Positions 11,444-23,137 of a stretch of DNA of 64,000 nt are shown here, piece after piece. The stretch lies in contig JAIXMP010000023.1 in the NCBI GenBank assembly GCA_025677815.1, positions 620,001-684,000 on the forward strand. The letters are read 5' to 3'. Made by a program: the position numbers and the translations under genes. This stretch comes from Phascolomyces articulosus. Its lineage: Eukaryota; Mucoromycota; Mucoromycetes; Mucorales; Lichtheimiaceae. Within the stretch, counting starts at the first letter, position 1. Every line of letters begins with the position of its first letter. Below the pieces are notes generated by a model. The model saw only the letters and a list, made by a program, of their open reading frames with translations. It was not told the DNA's origin and did no database searches.

Positions 11444-14269
11444 ATGAACTCTTCATCTATTGTGCTTGATTATGAGCCTGAAACTCTTAAAGATAAAACC
11501 GATAAATTCAAACGACATTGGCTTCAATATCTAAAATCTTATATTTTCGGTTGTTTCCCTATACTTCAATGGATTTCACGATATAACACTTCGGTAAGCA
11601 ATATAAAAAATATTTAGTAATTGGGCACGTATTGTTTGAAATATTGAGGATTTACCAACATCTTTTCTTTTTTAAACAGTGGATGTTACAGGATATTATT
11701 GCAGGTGCTACTGTAGGAATGGTATTAGTTCCTCAAGGTATTGCTTATGCAAAGATTGCTAATCTTGATCCTCAGTATGGCTTATAGTAAGTTTTATTTT
11801 ATCCCCTCCTATGTCATAAAATTAAATACAGTGATATTGTCTCTTTGAGAGATTACTTATATTTAATTTTTCATTGAATAGTTCATCATTTGTTGGTGCG
11901 TGTTTTTATTGTCTCTTTGGTACTTCAAAAGATATTAGTATTGGTCCCATTAGTAAGTTTTGTCCTAACTATATCTTATTATACAATTTTTAATAAATGA
12001 AGTAATAAGTAGCATGTCTTTATAAAAAAAAAAAAGCACTCATAACCTTATTTATATTTTTATAGCTGTTGTGTCACTTCTTGTTGGACGAGCTATTACC
12101 AATGTAACTACTGCTCATCCTGAAATTACAGGTCCTGAAGTTGCTGTCTTTTTATGTGTTGTTGTTGGTATTATCACGATGCTGATGGGTATGATCCGAT
12201 TGGGTATTCTTGTGGACTTTATTCCTTCTCCTGCAATTGCTGGCTATATGACTGGTTCAGCTATTACTATTAGTTTGGGTCAATGGGGGAAACTGACAGG
12301 TGTTAAGCTGAATAGTCATCAAGCACCTTACTTGGTCGTCGGCGAGTTTTTCTCCAATTTGGGCGGCATTCATGTTGATATTGCCTTTGGCTTGACCTGT
12401 CTTGTTACATTATATGCCATTAAATATTTTTCTGTCAAATTGGCAACCCGTTGGCCAAGATTCAAAAAATCCTTATTCTATTTTGGTATTATGCGTAATG
12501 GAACTATTGTCATTATTGGTACTTTTATCTCATTTTGCATTAATGTCCATGAACCCACTGCAAGTGCTTTCAAGATAATCAAGTCCGTACCTGCTGGATT
12601 TGATGCCATGGGTGTACCCAATATGTCTTTGGGTATCATGGGTGAAATAATGGACGTGCTACCATCCATTATTATTATTCTCGTATTGGAACATGTCTCG
12701 GTAGCAAAAGCGTTTGGTCGTGTGAGTGATTATACAATTGATCCAAATCAAGAAATTTTAGCTATCGGTGTAACAAACCTAGTTGGCGCGTTTTTTGGGT
12801 GAGTAATAATTTTTTTTTTAAAAAAACATCAAAGCACGTAAATAAATAGGGGTAGCAATTTATTATATAACTGTATACTAATAAGGTTTTATTTATCTAA
12901 TAATATTATATAATATATATGCAGATCATATCCAGGTACAGGGGCATTTAGTCGAACTGCAATTATGGCCCGATCCGGTGCAAAAACACCCCTATCAAGC
13001 GCATTTTCTGCTGTCATCGTTGTGCTGGCCCTCTATGTTTTAACACCAGCATTTTATTATATTCCTGAGGCAACTCTTGCTGCCGTTGTTATCCATGCCG
13101 TATCAGATTTGGTTTCTAGCCCTAAATACGTAAAAGAACTCTGGAATACAAACAAACTCGAATTTTTAGTATTTGCATCTGCCGTCCTCATTACATTTTT
13201 TGATGGTGTTGAAGATGGTATTTATATCGCTGTCGCATTATCATTATTTATTATGCTGTTCAATCTTGCTCGTCCCAAAGTTGTAGTGATGGCTCGTTCA
13301 CCACTAGATCCTACATCCAAATGTACATCGGTTGTGCCTGCTTCCAACGATTTCTACAGTTCAGCTCAACATTATATATACTTTGACGAAAATGATCCAC
13401 ATTTTGAAACCCATATGGAACCTTTACCCCCTGGTGTTATTGTGCTCCGTGTTAGCAACGCATTGTTATATCCAAATGCAAGTCATGTCACTGAATCCAT
13501 TATTGCTGCTGCCAAAACACGAACTCGTCAAGGCGAAACAGATGAAAACAAAAAGGAATTGCTCTGGACACAAACTTTAGATTCTCGCAAGAACAGTCAT
13601 TTGCCTATCCTTGAAGCTGTTGTATTGGATTTTTCGGCCGTCACAAGAATTGATTCTACTGCATTGCAAACTTTATCAACTGCTCGCGAACAACTGGATC
13701 GCTACGCAAGCCATTCTGTTGAGTGGCATTTTACTGGTATGACGAGTCTTCAAGTACGAAGTGACTTATTACTATTCGGCTTTGGTACTTTGGAAGATCA
13801 AGAAGGAATGACTTCATCAACAAGTGATTCTACATTGTATGCTTCATCGTGCGTTTCAGGTACCACAGCAGCAACAAGACCGCCTCCCAAAGAAGAAGAT
13901 AGCGAAAAAGTCCAAGAAGTCACGTTTAAAGATTCTCCTGAAGTCATTAATCAAGAAAACCGTTTTGATGAAGACATGGAATGTCAGCAACAAAAACCCC
14001 AACAACATCATTCTCCAGAGGCTTATTACACTGATCCAATGGATGTAGAAAACATGGTGGATTCTTACTATATGGAAAATAACAAGTTTTCTCAGGTGAT
14101 TGTTGATCCACATGATTATTTACCTCGTGATAAACACCCTTGCTTTCATTGGGACATGGATTCAGCTGTGCGATCCATCTGTCAACGTTGGAGTACGCGT
14201 CGACCACCACCAATCCTTTTGCCACCACCTTCTTCTGCTAGTAGCCAGTCTTCTACTGCCGGTCATTAG
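11444..14269 (+). CDS. SulP-family sulfate permease with STAS domain, 801 aa
   Basis: Five exons: 11444-11593, 11680-11786, 11882-11952, 12066-12798 and 12925-14269. They total 2406 nt, 801 aa plus stop. It carries the SulP signature DIIAGATVGMVLVPQGIAYA followed by PQYGLYSSFVGA in the first membrane segments, then further hydrophobic helices (PSPAIAGYMTGSAITISLGQ; SYPGTGAFSRTAIMARSGAK). A C-terminal cytoplasmic STAS domain starts near residue 520 and includes VVLDFSAVTRIDSTALQTL at about 585. Family members are plasma-membrane proton-coupled sulfate importers feeding assimilation, and length fits (fungal members about 780-900 aa). The last about 180 residues are acidic and Gln/Pro-rich, likely a regulatory tail. 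TATATATAAA-type sequence lies about 190 bp upstream of the start. Substrate is inferred from family. Confidence 0.93.
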
Positions 14270-14891
14270 AACACTTTTTTTACTACATTATATCCGTTTT
14301 TTGTATTTTCTTATCATATCTTTTAGTCGGTTGTTTTGCATAAGCTGTGCTATGTAAAAAAAAAGACCATGACTTTAGGAGGTATCTCAATCCTATCCAC
14401 CCCATTACTTTCATCCATATCTGTATATATATACCCTCTCTTTGTTTTATAAATTATATAATTTCTATAACGCTGGTTCGTTTTTATATCTTAATCATCT
14501 ATTACTATCACATATTTATAAATATTACATGCAAATTAAGTCTTTTTTTTTTTATAATTTTTTAAATATCATTTTTTCGGAGCATATATAAAAAAACGGA
14601 GGATTATCATAATATGCAATAGCACATTAAACTTTCAATTTATACCGGTTGGTGACATTGTTATATATTTATTGCTCTAATAAGTTACCATTAATTATGG
14701 CTATTATAACAAAAACACAATATAAAAAATGAAGCAGGGCACTATCCTTTGTTTATCTTCGGTGGTTACTAATCATGCAAAATTGCAACTCCATTTAATA
14801 ATAATAATACAACATGATGGAGGGATTTGTGATAAAGTTATGACATTAATAATGAAAGGGTTATATTGATCAGAACTTGAATTTACAATGA
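14270..14891. other. Convergent intergenic region
   Basis: About 620 bp between the stops of the sulfate permease and the P450. AT-rich, no coding sequence recognised; it should hold both 3' UTRs. Confidence 0.35.
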
Positions 14892-17068
14892 TCATTGTTG
14901 GCGATGCTCAACAAAAACCTTGATACCGTTCTTCATCGGCATTGTAAGTGACAAGACATAAGTGATTGGTTCTTGGTTGCGGACAAGTGAGAATTTATAT
15001 CTTCGAAGCAACATGACAATGGCAACAAGAGCTTCAAGAGTTGCTAAATTTTGACCAAGACCTAAAAGTATGATTAATTTATAAGTGAAATAACTTGATA
15101 AAAAAAAAATACCCAATATTTTTTTTTTGAAGAAAAAACTTACAAACACGAGGACCAGCATGGAAAGCTGGCCATTGACCTGCAGATTCTCGACGAAGTT
15201 TCCCATTGCTGTCCAGCCAACGTTCTGGGCGGAAATCCTTTGCATCAGGTCCCCATACACTTGTAGACCGACCTTGCACATAAGGTGCCCAAGCAACAGA
15301 ATCTCCTTTGCGAACATGAGTTCCATCTGGCCAAACGTCATCCTCCAAAGCAACCTTGACGTTGGATGGGACAGATGGATAAAGTCGAAGTACTTCGAAG
15401 AATCTATTATTTATAACGGAGAAGTTAGTACATATATAATAACAATTATTATTATTATTGATTTTTACATGAAAAAAGATAAACTATATATTTCAACGTA
15501 CACAGCATGTGCGTAAGTCATGGTACTAATGACATTGTATAAAGATGAAGTGTTCAACTCGTGTTCATTATTAATTTTTTCGTTAATTTCTTCAACAAGT
15601 TTCTTTTCGACGCGTGGGTGTAAAATTAAATTATAAAAAGTCCAACTTAATGCTTGAGCTGTCGTATCTATAGTAAATTATTTTTATTATTATCATTTAC
15701 TTGCTTCTTAAAGTTTATAGTTGTATAATGTAATATAATTAAAAAGAGGGAGTGAGGGAAAGATGCTACTTACCACGGCCAGCAATAATGAAGTTGAGTA
15801 CTGTATCTCTCAATTCACGATCATTCAAAAGTTCATTATTTTCGTTCTTTGCACTCATAAATCGTGACAGCAAATCTTGAAAATCACCACCATCTGCAAG
15901 CTGTTTACGACGTTCATTAATAATACTGTAGGCAAAATCATCAACCACTTTCAAATGACCACGAAGCGATTTGGTACCAGGATGTAAAATTGGTTGCAAG
16001 CGTTCGATAATTGGCATGAATGGGTTGATAAAACGATCCATACAGTTCATTTGACATTCATCGAAGGATTCTGCAAATGATACTTTGTTCTTGCTATGAA
16101 GTGAATTTAATTGCACACCAAAGCCAATCAGAACGAACGAATCCAGGGTGAATTTGTACATGACATCGTGAAAGTCGACGGGTTTGCCATTGTTTGCTTT
16201 TTTATCAAAAATACGTTTGATCATATCAAAAGCTTCTTCCACAAAAACGCTATAATTATGTTCGATACAAACTCTAAGTCAATATCCATTTTTCAATGAT
16301 ATAAATTATATTTAATGACTTACGCGATAAAATGATTTTTGAAATTGTTGGTATTAAAGATCAAACTAGCAGCCTTTCGTTGCCAACGCCATTGACTACC
16401 ATTAGCTACAAATATACCATGTCCAAAGAGATCACCCATTGCATCTCTATTTTTGGGTAAAAAGTCAGTGTTTTAGAAAAAAGATGACATGCATCCATCC
16501 AAACACCATGTTTGCTGTGTAACCGATCCATATGTGACAGATGACAACTCACCTCATTTGTTCACCTTTAACATAGTTTCCAAAGTTTGCTTAAAAAAAT
16601 ATAAAATAGGATGGATTTAAAAAGGATGCCCGCTGCAGATTATATGCTTTTATATAAAGCTTACATACTTTTTAAAACATGTTCAACGTTACGTGGATCA
16701 AGTGTAGTAATTGAAGGAGGTAAACCAAGCGCAGATTCAGCCCTATGTTATTATTATTGTGTTACCAAGAAGAGCGATAAGGTTTCAATCAATACAAAAA
16801 GATATTGTATACTACTTTACACTGTAAGAGCACCCATTTGTTCAAGTATAAACATTTGATAATCATAAAGGCGTTCCTTATTTCGTAGTTGCATGCCAAG
16901 AGTACCGATTAAAGGTTCACCAGTAATAAAAGGAATATCATTTCTTCTTTCATCAAATATGGCACGATCATTGTATTTGAGAGCAAGTAAACCCATTAAA
17001 CCTGCTACAGCACCTGTTGTCACAACAGCCATTTGTGGAATATTCTTAATATCCCAAAGAGAACCCAT
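14892..17068 (-). CDS. Cytochrome P450 monooxygenase (CYP52-like clan), 517 aa
   Basis: Eight exons: 17068-16821, 16742-16669, 16589-16553, 16446-16324, 16249-15774, 15667-15502, 15403-15144 and 15061-14892. They total 1554 nt, 517 aa plus stop. An N-terminal membrane anchor (about residues 12-30) implies an ER-bound microsomal enzyme. All core P450 signatures are present: the I-helix AGRDTTAQALSW, K-helix EVLR, the PERW meander, and the haem loop FHAGPRVCLGQNLA with its cysteine ligand. The haem-loop pattern resembles fatty-acid/alkane omega-hydroxylases (CYP52/CYP86-like), but the substrate is inference. A close paralogue lies on the same strand at 61803 to the window end with several different intron positions. 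Confidence 0.95.
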
Positions 17069-17420
17069 CTTGACAATTTATAAGTGAGTATTGAAAAGGA
17101 AGGGTGGAAAGGAGGATGAAAAGGACTGAAAATGAAAGAAAAGCGATTATTTTTATTTCAAAACGGGCCATCTGTCTAAAAATGTATTTTAAGGTTTCAA
17201 GCGACGCCTCATGGTGGAACAGAAGTTAACCATTCTGTTGGAATTAGAATGTAATAAAAATAGTTCATACTTGGCATAAAAAATAACAGACAGTAGTTGT
17301 CAGGGATATACATAATGTAAAAGGATATCACCCCTCAAAGTTTTTTTTTTTTTTTTCTGTAAATAATTGATCTCCTGGTAGATTCTCTTTCACTTTTTTT
17401 TTCATTTTTTTTTATCCAAA
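17069..17420. promoter_or_regulatory. Divergent region upstream of the P450 and of a small TPR-like ORF
   Basis: About 350 bp separate the P450 start from the ATG at 17421. There are pyrimidine/poly-T runs at about 17340-17415 just before the + strand ATG. No coding sequence seen. Confidence 0.35.
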
Positions 17421-17726
17421 ATGGCGACTAAACGTTTAAAGTTGATTGTATTGAAAAAAGCTGGAGAAGAATACAATCGACAGAATAATCATGAAAAGTT
17501 ACTTGAAATTGCACAACTAATGTTAGAACTGGATAACACGTATATTCAAGGCCATTATTTCGCTGCGATTGCTTACGGTCTAATTAATGATTATAACCAA
17601 GTGTTACGCATTACCAAACAATTCCCAAATGATCGTTCTTTTATGTATCTTGCAACCATTGCTCATGAACACAAGAGACTGAACCACAAAAGTGATTTTG
17701 TCGATTGGTTTCCTCTGAACTTGTAG
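17421..17726 (+). CDS. Small TPR-like protein or 5' gene fragment, 101 aa
   Basis: The open frame begins with an ATG after a long pyrimidine leader. It encodes helical, TPR-like sequence (KKAGEEYNRQNNHEKLLEIA; YIQGHYFAAIAYGLINDYNQ). About 65 residues look like two helix-turn-helix repeats, after which the sequence becomes unlike a TPR and stops. It overlaps, antisense, the 3' end of the minus-strand gene that ends at 17604. One reading is a truncated 5' end of a TPR/F-box gene like the one at 35822-37998, joined to unrelated DNA around 17690. A genuine small protein is the alternative. Function unknown. Confidence 0.4.
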   Translation: MATKRLKLIVLKKAGEEYNRQNNHEKLLEIAQLMLELDNTYIQGHYFAAIAYGLINDYNQVLRITKQFPNDRSFMYLATIAHEHKRLNHKSDFVDWFPLNL

Positions 17727-18933
17727 ATCGTCGGTCACTCCATGAATTTTAATTAAAGTGTTGTACACCTCTCTACAAAAGTTTGCTGGCAAACGATCCT
17801 TGGACGTTTTATTGATCTTTTCCCTCAGCTTTTCGTTTGTTACAAGTCCGGATATGACATGGTTGTGATAATGAAGTTTTACAGATTCATCACTATATAA
17901 AAGAAAACGAAAACAATTAATATATTTCATTCAAAAAAAAAAAAGAATAAAACACCAAATAGTTTTAAGCATACATATGGTTCATGATCACGTCTTCTAA
18001 ATCCTCATCCACTGTAATAATTTTATCACAACCTCTTTTCTTGCTTTCGGTTCGTTGTCAGATCTTTTGTGAGCAGCTTCTGTGGTTGGTGATGCAGGAA
18101 TTACTGGTGGCAGAGGTGATATAAAAGGTCTTGCTGTTGTAGCAGAGAGAGGCACCCAAGCACTTGTACTAGCAAAAGAATCAGCATGATGGAGTAGTGC
18201 TAATAATGATGATGATGCAAAACTTGGTCTGATTATTACGGGAGATTTGCTTGTCGAGAACACATATACTTTGATACTTAATACATGACTGTAATATGTA
18301 AATGTTACTCGTTAATAACAACTAGTACTTTTATTGATAGTAGGTGCGTTTTTATTAATAAAGAATTACACATACGCGATTGCTGTTAAAGCCAATAAAC
18401 CTTTGATTGGGCACCGATTATTTTCACCTAACAGTAAATAAACTATTGGTGTTTTTGTCGTCATATTGTTCAACAGATTGCAAAGAAGAGAACAAAAAGA
18501 TGTTTGATCGTTGTCAACTACAAGGCGTCGGTCATGCAGCCGTTCCAGAGACTTATTTTGGTTCTCTCTAGCGAACGGTTTTGCATCTGCTACTGTAAAA
18601 GCACGATTGAATGTGTACGAATGATCAATATTATCTTGAATATTAACAGAAGATAATTCTTTAGGTAATACAACGATAAAAGGTACAACATCAACAGACA
18701 CTATATATTAAAAACCGTGTGGTTTAATATATAATTATTTATAGAACGATCCATTGATTTTATTTCAAACACAGTTTTATTTAAAGTGTGTCAAACACGA
18801 CCTTCTTTTCCCCATTCACAATGAAATAACCCTTTTTTAAGCGTGTCAAATACAAAGATCTTTTCTTTTATTCACAATGGAATAACGATCATTTACCTCT
18901 CCTCTCCTGGTCAATCTCCATTGGTTGTGCCAT
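17604..18933 (-). pseudogene. Unknown multi-exon gene with a frameshift
   Basis: The start at 18933-18931 gives MAQPMEIDQERRG, then a GTAAAT donor. Exon 2 (about 18700-18379) encodes VSVDVVPFIVVLPKELSSVN onward to ALTAIAYA. Exon 3 (about 18281-18000) begins AHVLSIKVYVF and is Ser/Pro/Ala-rich. Its frame ends at a TAG near 17995, but the frame shifted by one reads KKRGCDKIITVDEDLEDVIM across the same place. That frame joins through an intron (about 17972-17892) to a last exon DESVKLHYHNHVISGL ending at 17604. So one base has probably been gained or lost near 18040. No family recognised. It may be a recent pseudogene, a sequencing error, or need an unseen intron. Confidence 0.4.
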
Positions 18934-19397
18934 AGTGTTAAAACGCTATACGAAACCGATCAACGTGGTTATCAAAAGGGTAAAATAAAAGAGGAAGGCG
19001 AAATGGACAGTTCATGCAACTGCCTTTTTTACTCCCAGACAAGAAAATTCTAGAACTTTTTCCAGTCGCGTTATTCACGTAACAAAATGGGGGATAAAGG
19101 TGAACTGCTTTTATTAGTAAAAACACTCTTATAAAAGCATATATACAGTAATGGTTTCTAATGGATAATAATGCCTTATATCTCAACTCTTATATATATA
19201 GATGAACTTTATAATTAGGTACATCCCTCACCATACTCGTTGTCTTAAATAGCGGATTACCATTTGTATGGATGGCTACATACAATTGAAATAAGCGTAA
19301 AATAAACTCACTCTATAAAAATGGTTTGATAATATTGAAAAAAAAATTACACTCTTTCTTCTTTTCCAATATATATATATATATATATTCATAAATT
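18934..19397. other. Intergenic region upstream of BRCT fragment
   Basis: AT-rich, ending in a TATATATATATATATATATT run just before the ATG at 19398. A short hydrophobic minus-strand ORF (18938-19186) has no recognisable features and is not called. Confidence 0.3.
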
Positions 19398-19820
19398 ATG
19401 GCAGATACGTTGTATCAACCGCTTGGGTCACCGGCTGCCATATATCCACTTCCATCATCTAAGTTTAATTCAACAACTTCCTTTAATATGCATATTAATA
19501 ATAAACCAGCACAATATCTTTCAAAACATTCTATTTTTATCAGTCAAAATGTTTATGCAAAATTTCATGAAAATGTCAAACAACAAATAAAAAAAGCAGG
19601 TGCGAAGTTTGAACATAATTATGACAAGACAAAAACGACAATCGTCATTGTAAACGATATATCTGAAAAAAATTATGAAACTGCATCAAATAATGATAAA
19701 GTAACAGCATCAGTAGCATGGTTGTATAAAACGTGTTTTAGAGAAAAATACTTTGATCCGTGTATGACTTTTGTGGACTATCCATCTCCACGGGGAGGAG
19801 TTCCAGGTTCTTTCAATAAG
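19398..19820 (+). pseudogene. 5' fragment of a BRCT-repeat protein (Rtt107/Brc1/PTIP-like)
   Basis: One 141-codon exon ends at a GTAATA donor (19821). Residues about 40-140 form a BRCT-like module: HSIFISQNVYAKFHENVKQQ, then TTIVIVNDISE, then ASVAWLYKTCFREKYFDP. The tail VDYPSPRGGVPG resembles the 'YP.PrGGiPG' linker found after BRCT repeats in Rtt107/Brc1/PTIP proteins, which act as scaffolds at damaged replication forks. No continuing BRCT exon is visible before the mobile element that begins 144 bp further on. The gene therefore looks cut off. BRCT call is moderately confident; the subfamily is inference. Confidence 0.5.
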
Positions 19821-19963
19821 GTAATACTTATATTAGTAAAAGGCATATTACGTGTGCGTAGCTATTAATTAAAGTTTTATTTGAATCACTTCAAAGCTAT
19901 TCTCTATTTGTGGGTATCATGGCACCGTCCGCCAATATCTCCAACGGATCGGAACGTTTGTAA

Positions 19964-21154
19964 TACAGTTGTCCCCCGCTTTTTGCACCTCTACTTTTTG
20001 CATTATCTACGATTTCTGTACCAATTTAGTGAGAATTACCATAAATACTTATCCTTCAGAACTGAAACAAGCCATACGTCAATATCAGCAAGATACTCTA
20101 GATAATATGCGCTCAGCCCTTTTTGGTTCTCTCCGGTTGACACTCTGCTTACTGAAAATCTGTAACGATCCTATTATGTGGTTACCAATGACAAGGAAGG
20201 AAAGGAGCCGATGTATTCGATGGCGCCTGGGTTGGCTCCCAAGTGGAAAAGATAAACTTTGTCACAACTGCTTTTCCTTCACCCTCACAAAAAACCATGC
20301 CATCGACTGCCTCAACATGCATTCTCGCCTCCGTATATCTCGGAACACCAGTACCGACCCACTTTCTTACAGACTGAATCAGCTACCAAAATCACAACCT
20401 ACTTCACCCACCCCCAATCCACCACCTCAAACCTTACTGGCCCATAATATGCCACATCCTCTCCGAAGTCGATTCCCTACAACACTAACAATCAACCATA
20501 ACAGCTTCTTCCCCACCAACCCGGACAGTAATTTCGTCAACTGGATCTCTCCTATACCACCTGAAGCAGGGTAAGTATAACTTTTTCTTATTGTAACCTA
20601 AAAAAAAAACCAGATAAATAGCCAGTCTTCCCCTATATAATAGCCTTACACATATTAGATTATCAACATTTCAGATCCTTCCCCTTCACCATAACCAGCA
20701 CACCAACCCCCTTCTTTTTCCCTCTTTACCGTGACAAGAGGGTTTTTTCATCTCCCACCTCCTAGATATTCTCGAACTATTAAAGCCCAAAAAGGCACAG
20801 TGTTTATAGAGAATTAATAAAAACCAAATCCTTTAAACATAAATACTTATAAAATTTGCACATTCGCAATTTGCATCGTTATTTACAAGTGTTGCATCTT
20901 ATCGGATGTAAACTCACCTCATATTTTGCAAAGAATGAGTGAAATCGCACCTGTTGCAGTTTAATGAGGTAATTTCATGTGTAATCAAAAAGACTTTATC
21001 TACTTTACGATATAGTGCAACAGGTTTATGACAGTACAACACATGACAGCATGGGTAATACAAGGATACTGGATACCTCGGTTTTTGCAATTATCGATTT
21101 CTGCACCAAAATTGCTGGAATTACCACTGTTGCAAAAGGCGGGGGACCACTGTA
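19964..21154. mobile_element. Pogo/Tc1-type element with 24-bp terminal inverted repeats, interrupted by a LINE
   Basis: The left end 19964-19987 (TACAGTTGTCCCCCGCTTTT...) and the reverse complement of the right end 21131-21154 (TACAGTGGTCCCCCGCCTTT...) agree at 22 of 24 positions, each bounded by TA. A related about 40-bp sequence (TTGCA..TATC..CGATTTCTG.ACC, ending GAATTACC) occurs in direct orientation inside both arms. Removing the nested LINE and one copy of its 13-bp target duplication leaves about 393 bp with no transposase frame, so the original element was a MITE-sized non-autonomous transposon. Its ends are similar in style to the MITE at 7228-7419. Confidence 0.7.
20053..20837 (+). 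mobile_element. 5'-truncated non-LTR retrotransposon (LINE), 785 bp, with target-site duplication
   Basis: The 13-bp sequence CATAAATACTTAT occurs at 20040-20052 and again at 20838-20850, bracketing the insert exactly as a LINE target-site duplication. The insert carries the last about 170 codons of an ORF2-like frame (20053-20574). This contains RKERSRCIRWRLGWLPSGK and a Cys/His knuckle (C-x2-C ... H-x4-C in LCHNC..KNHAIDC), which I recognise as the C-terminus of mucoralean LINE reverse-transcriptase polyproteins. A Pro/Ser/Thr-rich tail and about 260 nt of 3' UTR ending in an A-rich stretch follow. The RT and endonuclease domains are absent (5' truncation). It is dead on arrival. Confidence 0.75.
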
Positions 21155-21200
21155 CATAAATCTTTTTTATATATTTGTTTATCCTTTTTTTTTATAACAG

Positions 21201-22394
21201 TGATTCCAGAAATGCTTTGTGTAAAGTTGATTAGAGACAATAAGTCAACCTTAAGGAACCTGACGATTAAAAGCAGACCTGTTTTTCACACATGTTATGA
21301 TCCTTATATTATTTTCTCTTCTTTATCGAAATGTACATTGATGGAGAGTTTATCGCTGAAAAACGTACGCCTCAGCTGGGAAAAATATAATCATCAAATT
21401 GGTTTATCATCAACTCACCGTGGATCTCTTGACCTGTTCTTATCACTAACTTACCTCGATATTCGCTATATTCTTTCACCTCAAGTCAGATTCACTTCTT
21501 GTGCTTCTGATTTGGATCCTATACAAGAAATCCTGCGCAATTGTCCTCGCTTAAAAACGTTCGTGACTGATGGATGGAACTTTCCTTATGGTCGTATTAT
21601 GGCTATCTTACAAGGTTACCCTTCAACTCTCCAATCATTTATTATGGAACATGCTCATAGTACGAATAACCGAGCTATACTGCCTCCACCAGGGACAACA
21701 TCGTCTTCTATAGAAGAAAGAGAACAACGAGAACAAATGGAGGCACTGTTGGTCCCATCTACTACAGCAGCAACATGCGAATAGAGTAAAACGTGATATA
21801 CATATTTTTACTGTCGATATACATGGAAGCTACATCACTGGTTCAGATATTGTTACTGCACTGGAGCATATAGGAAGCAGTGGTCAATTGAATACTCTTG
21901 AATTACGTGTGTGCCAGAAAACATATCGATGCAAGTTTCCACGACGTTATATTTTAACACCACCTTTAGTATATGAAAATGCAATTAGTCAGTATTGTCA
22001 ATCGGCTCGTATCTTGATCTGGCATTTACTTATAACAGGTGATACTATGGATGTATTTACTGCATCGCCAAATATTCAACACCTTGAGCTCATCTGTCGA
22101 AAGATGATTCCATCGCCTAATCTCAAGATCACTGATTGGGCTTTCTTTTTTTACAAGATGCGCGAACGATCATTGCAAATTCTAAAAATTCAGGGTTATA
22201 AAGGGGCAACTGGAAAATCTACATTGCACGAAATAGTAGAAGTAGCAACGTTGGAACCCTTATACCTGGTGAATGTCCATAATCGCTGTTTTCTTACCAA
22301 AGCATTGAAGGAGCTGAAGAAAACACAACCATCACGTCATATTCGGGTCATGTATAACAATGAAGAGATTGTAGTGAAAGATGATGAAGAATGA
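21201..22394 (+). pseudogene. Truncated, frameshifted F-box-type LRR gene remnant
   Basis: A coding stretch begins after an intron-like acceptor (AACAG, 21196-21200), with no start and no F-box. It encodes LRR-like sequence (LRNLTIKSR, CTLMESLSLKNVRLSWEKYN, ILRNCPRLKTFVTDGW). The first frame stops at 21784. The next frame, open from about 21765, continues without break (ANRVKRDIHIFTVDI, NTLELRVCQKTY, ASPNIQHLELICRKM) to the stop at 22394. This implies a one-base frameshift around 21750-21770. Its 5' end sits only 46 bp from the mobile element end at 21154, so the F-box half was probably lost in that rearrangement. LRR spacing matches other F-box/LRR genes here. Confidence 0.55.
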
Positions 22395-23137
22395 GCTTTT
22401 TTATCTTCCTATTTATATAACCAAATTTGCTTACGGTTATATATAACAATGGAAATATATGTTATACCCTCTTGCACTGCTGATATTACAAATAGAAACT
22501 TTATTATTATATCTGGATTTGATATCTCTCCTATTGAATATTACAATAAATAACCTACAGTTTCATACAATATGCCTCACGTCCCTAACTTTAATGTGCG
22601 TAACATCTTCTGGGCAAGAAGAATTATGTAAAGACAGCAGGGACTCGTGGATCAATATATACCAGATTCAACAATAAAGTAAATAAAATTTGGAATAAAT
22701 TCACAAAGAATAAACATCTCAACATAATTATGGATTAGGGCAATTGTGGTGATGAATAGTCAAATAAATGATATTGATAAAATAAAAACTGTTGAATCAA
22801 TATATAAGTTTATATTATAGTTGGCTTTTTCATTGAATTCTTTATAAATGTAAAAATGTCGTTTTTGAACATGCGAATATGTGTATATCGAGTATAAAAT
22901 GGATATGTATGGTTATGGTTATAATTATGGTGGTTGTCAAATGGATTATGTCAATGTGAGAGAAGGGTAAAGGAGAAAGGTGATAATAATATTATACCAA
23001 TGATTGGATTTATATTTTTCATGATGCGTGAATCTATCGATATTACAAAAATCGTGTTACCAAAAAAAAACCATTTATCATTATGAAATATTATGAATCA
23101 CTTCCATTTTTTTGTATAACTCACTTTTTTCGTTTAA
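22395..23137. other. Convergent intergenic region
   Basis: AT-rich DNA between the LRR remnant and SEC17. A short 72-codon ORF at 22459-22677 is Leu/Ile-rich by composition only. No feature supported. Confidence 0.3.

Noticed and set aside
16261..16280. Alternative acceptor for P450 exon 5 adding CIEHNYS
   Set aside because: Also in frame, but the paralogue reads HFSEVFIKE at this point, which fits the acceptor at 16250 giving HFIAVFVEE.
20259..20447. Second ORF (62 aa) overlapping the LINE coding frame
   Set aside because: A shadow frame of the recognised LINE C-terminal sequence.
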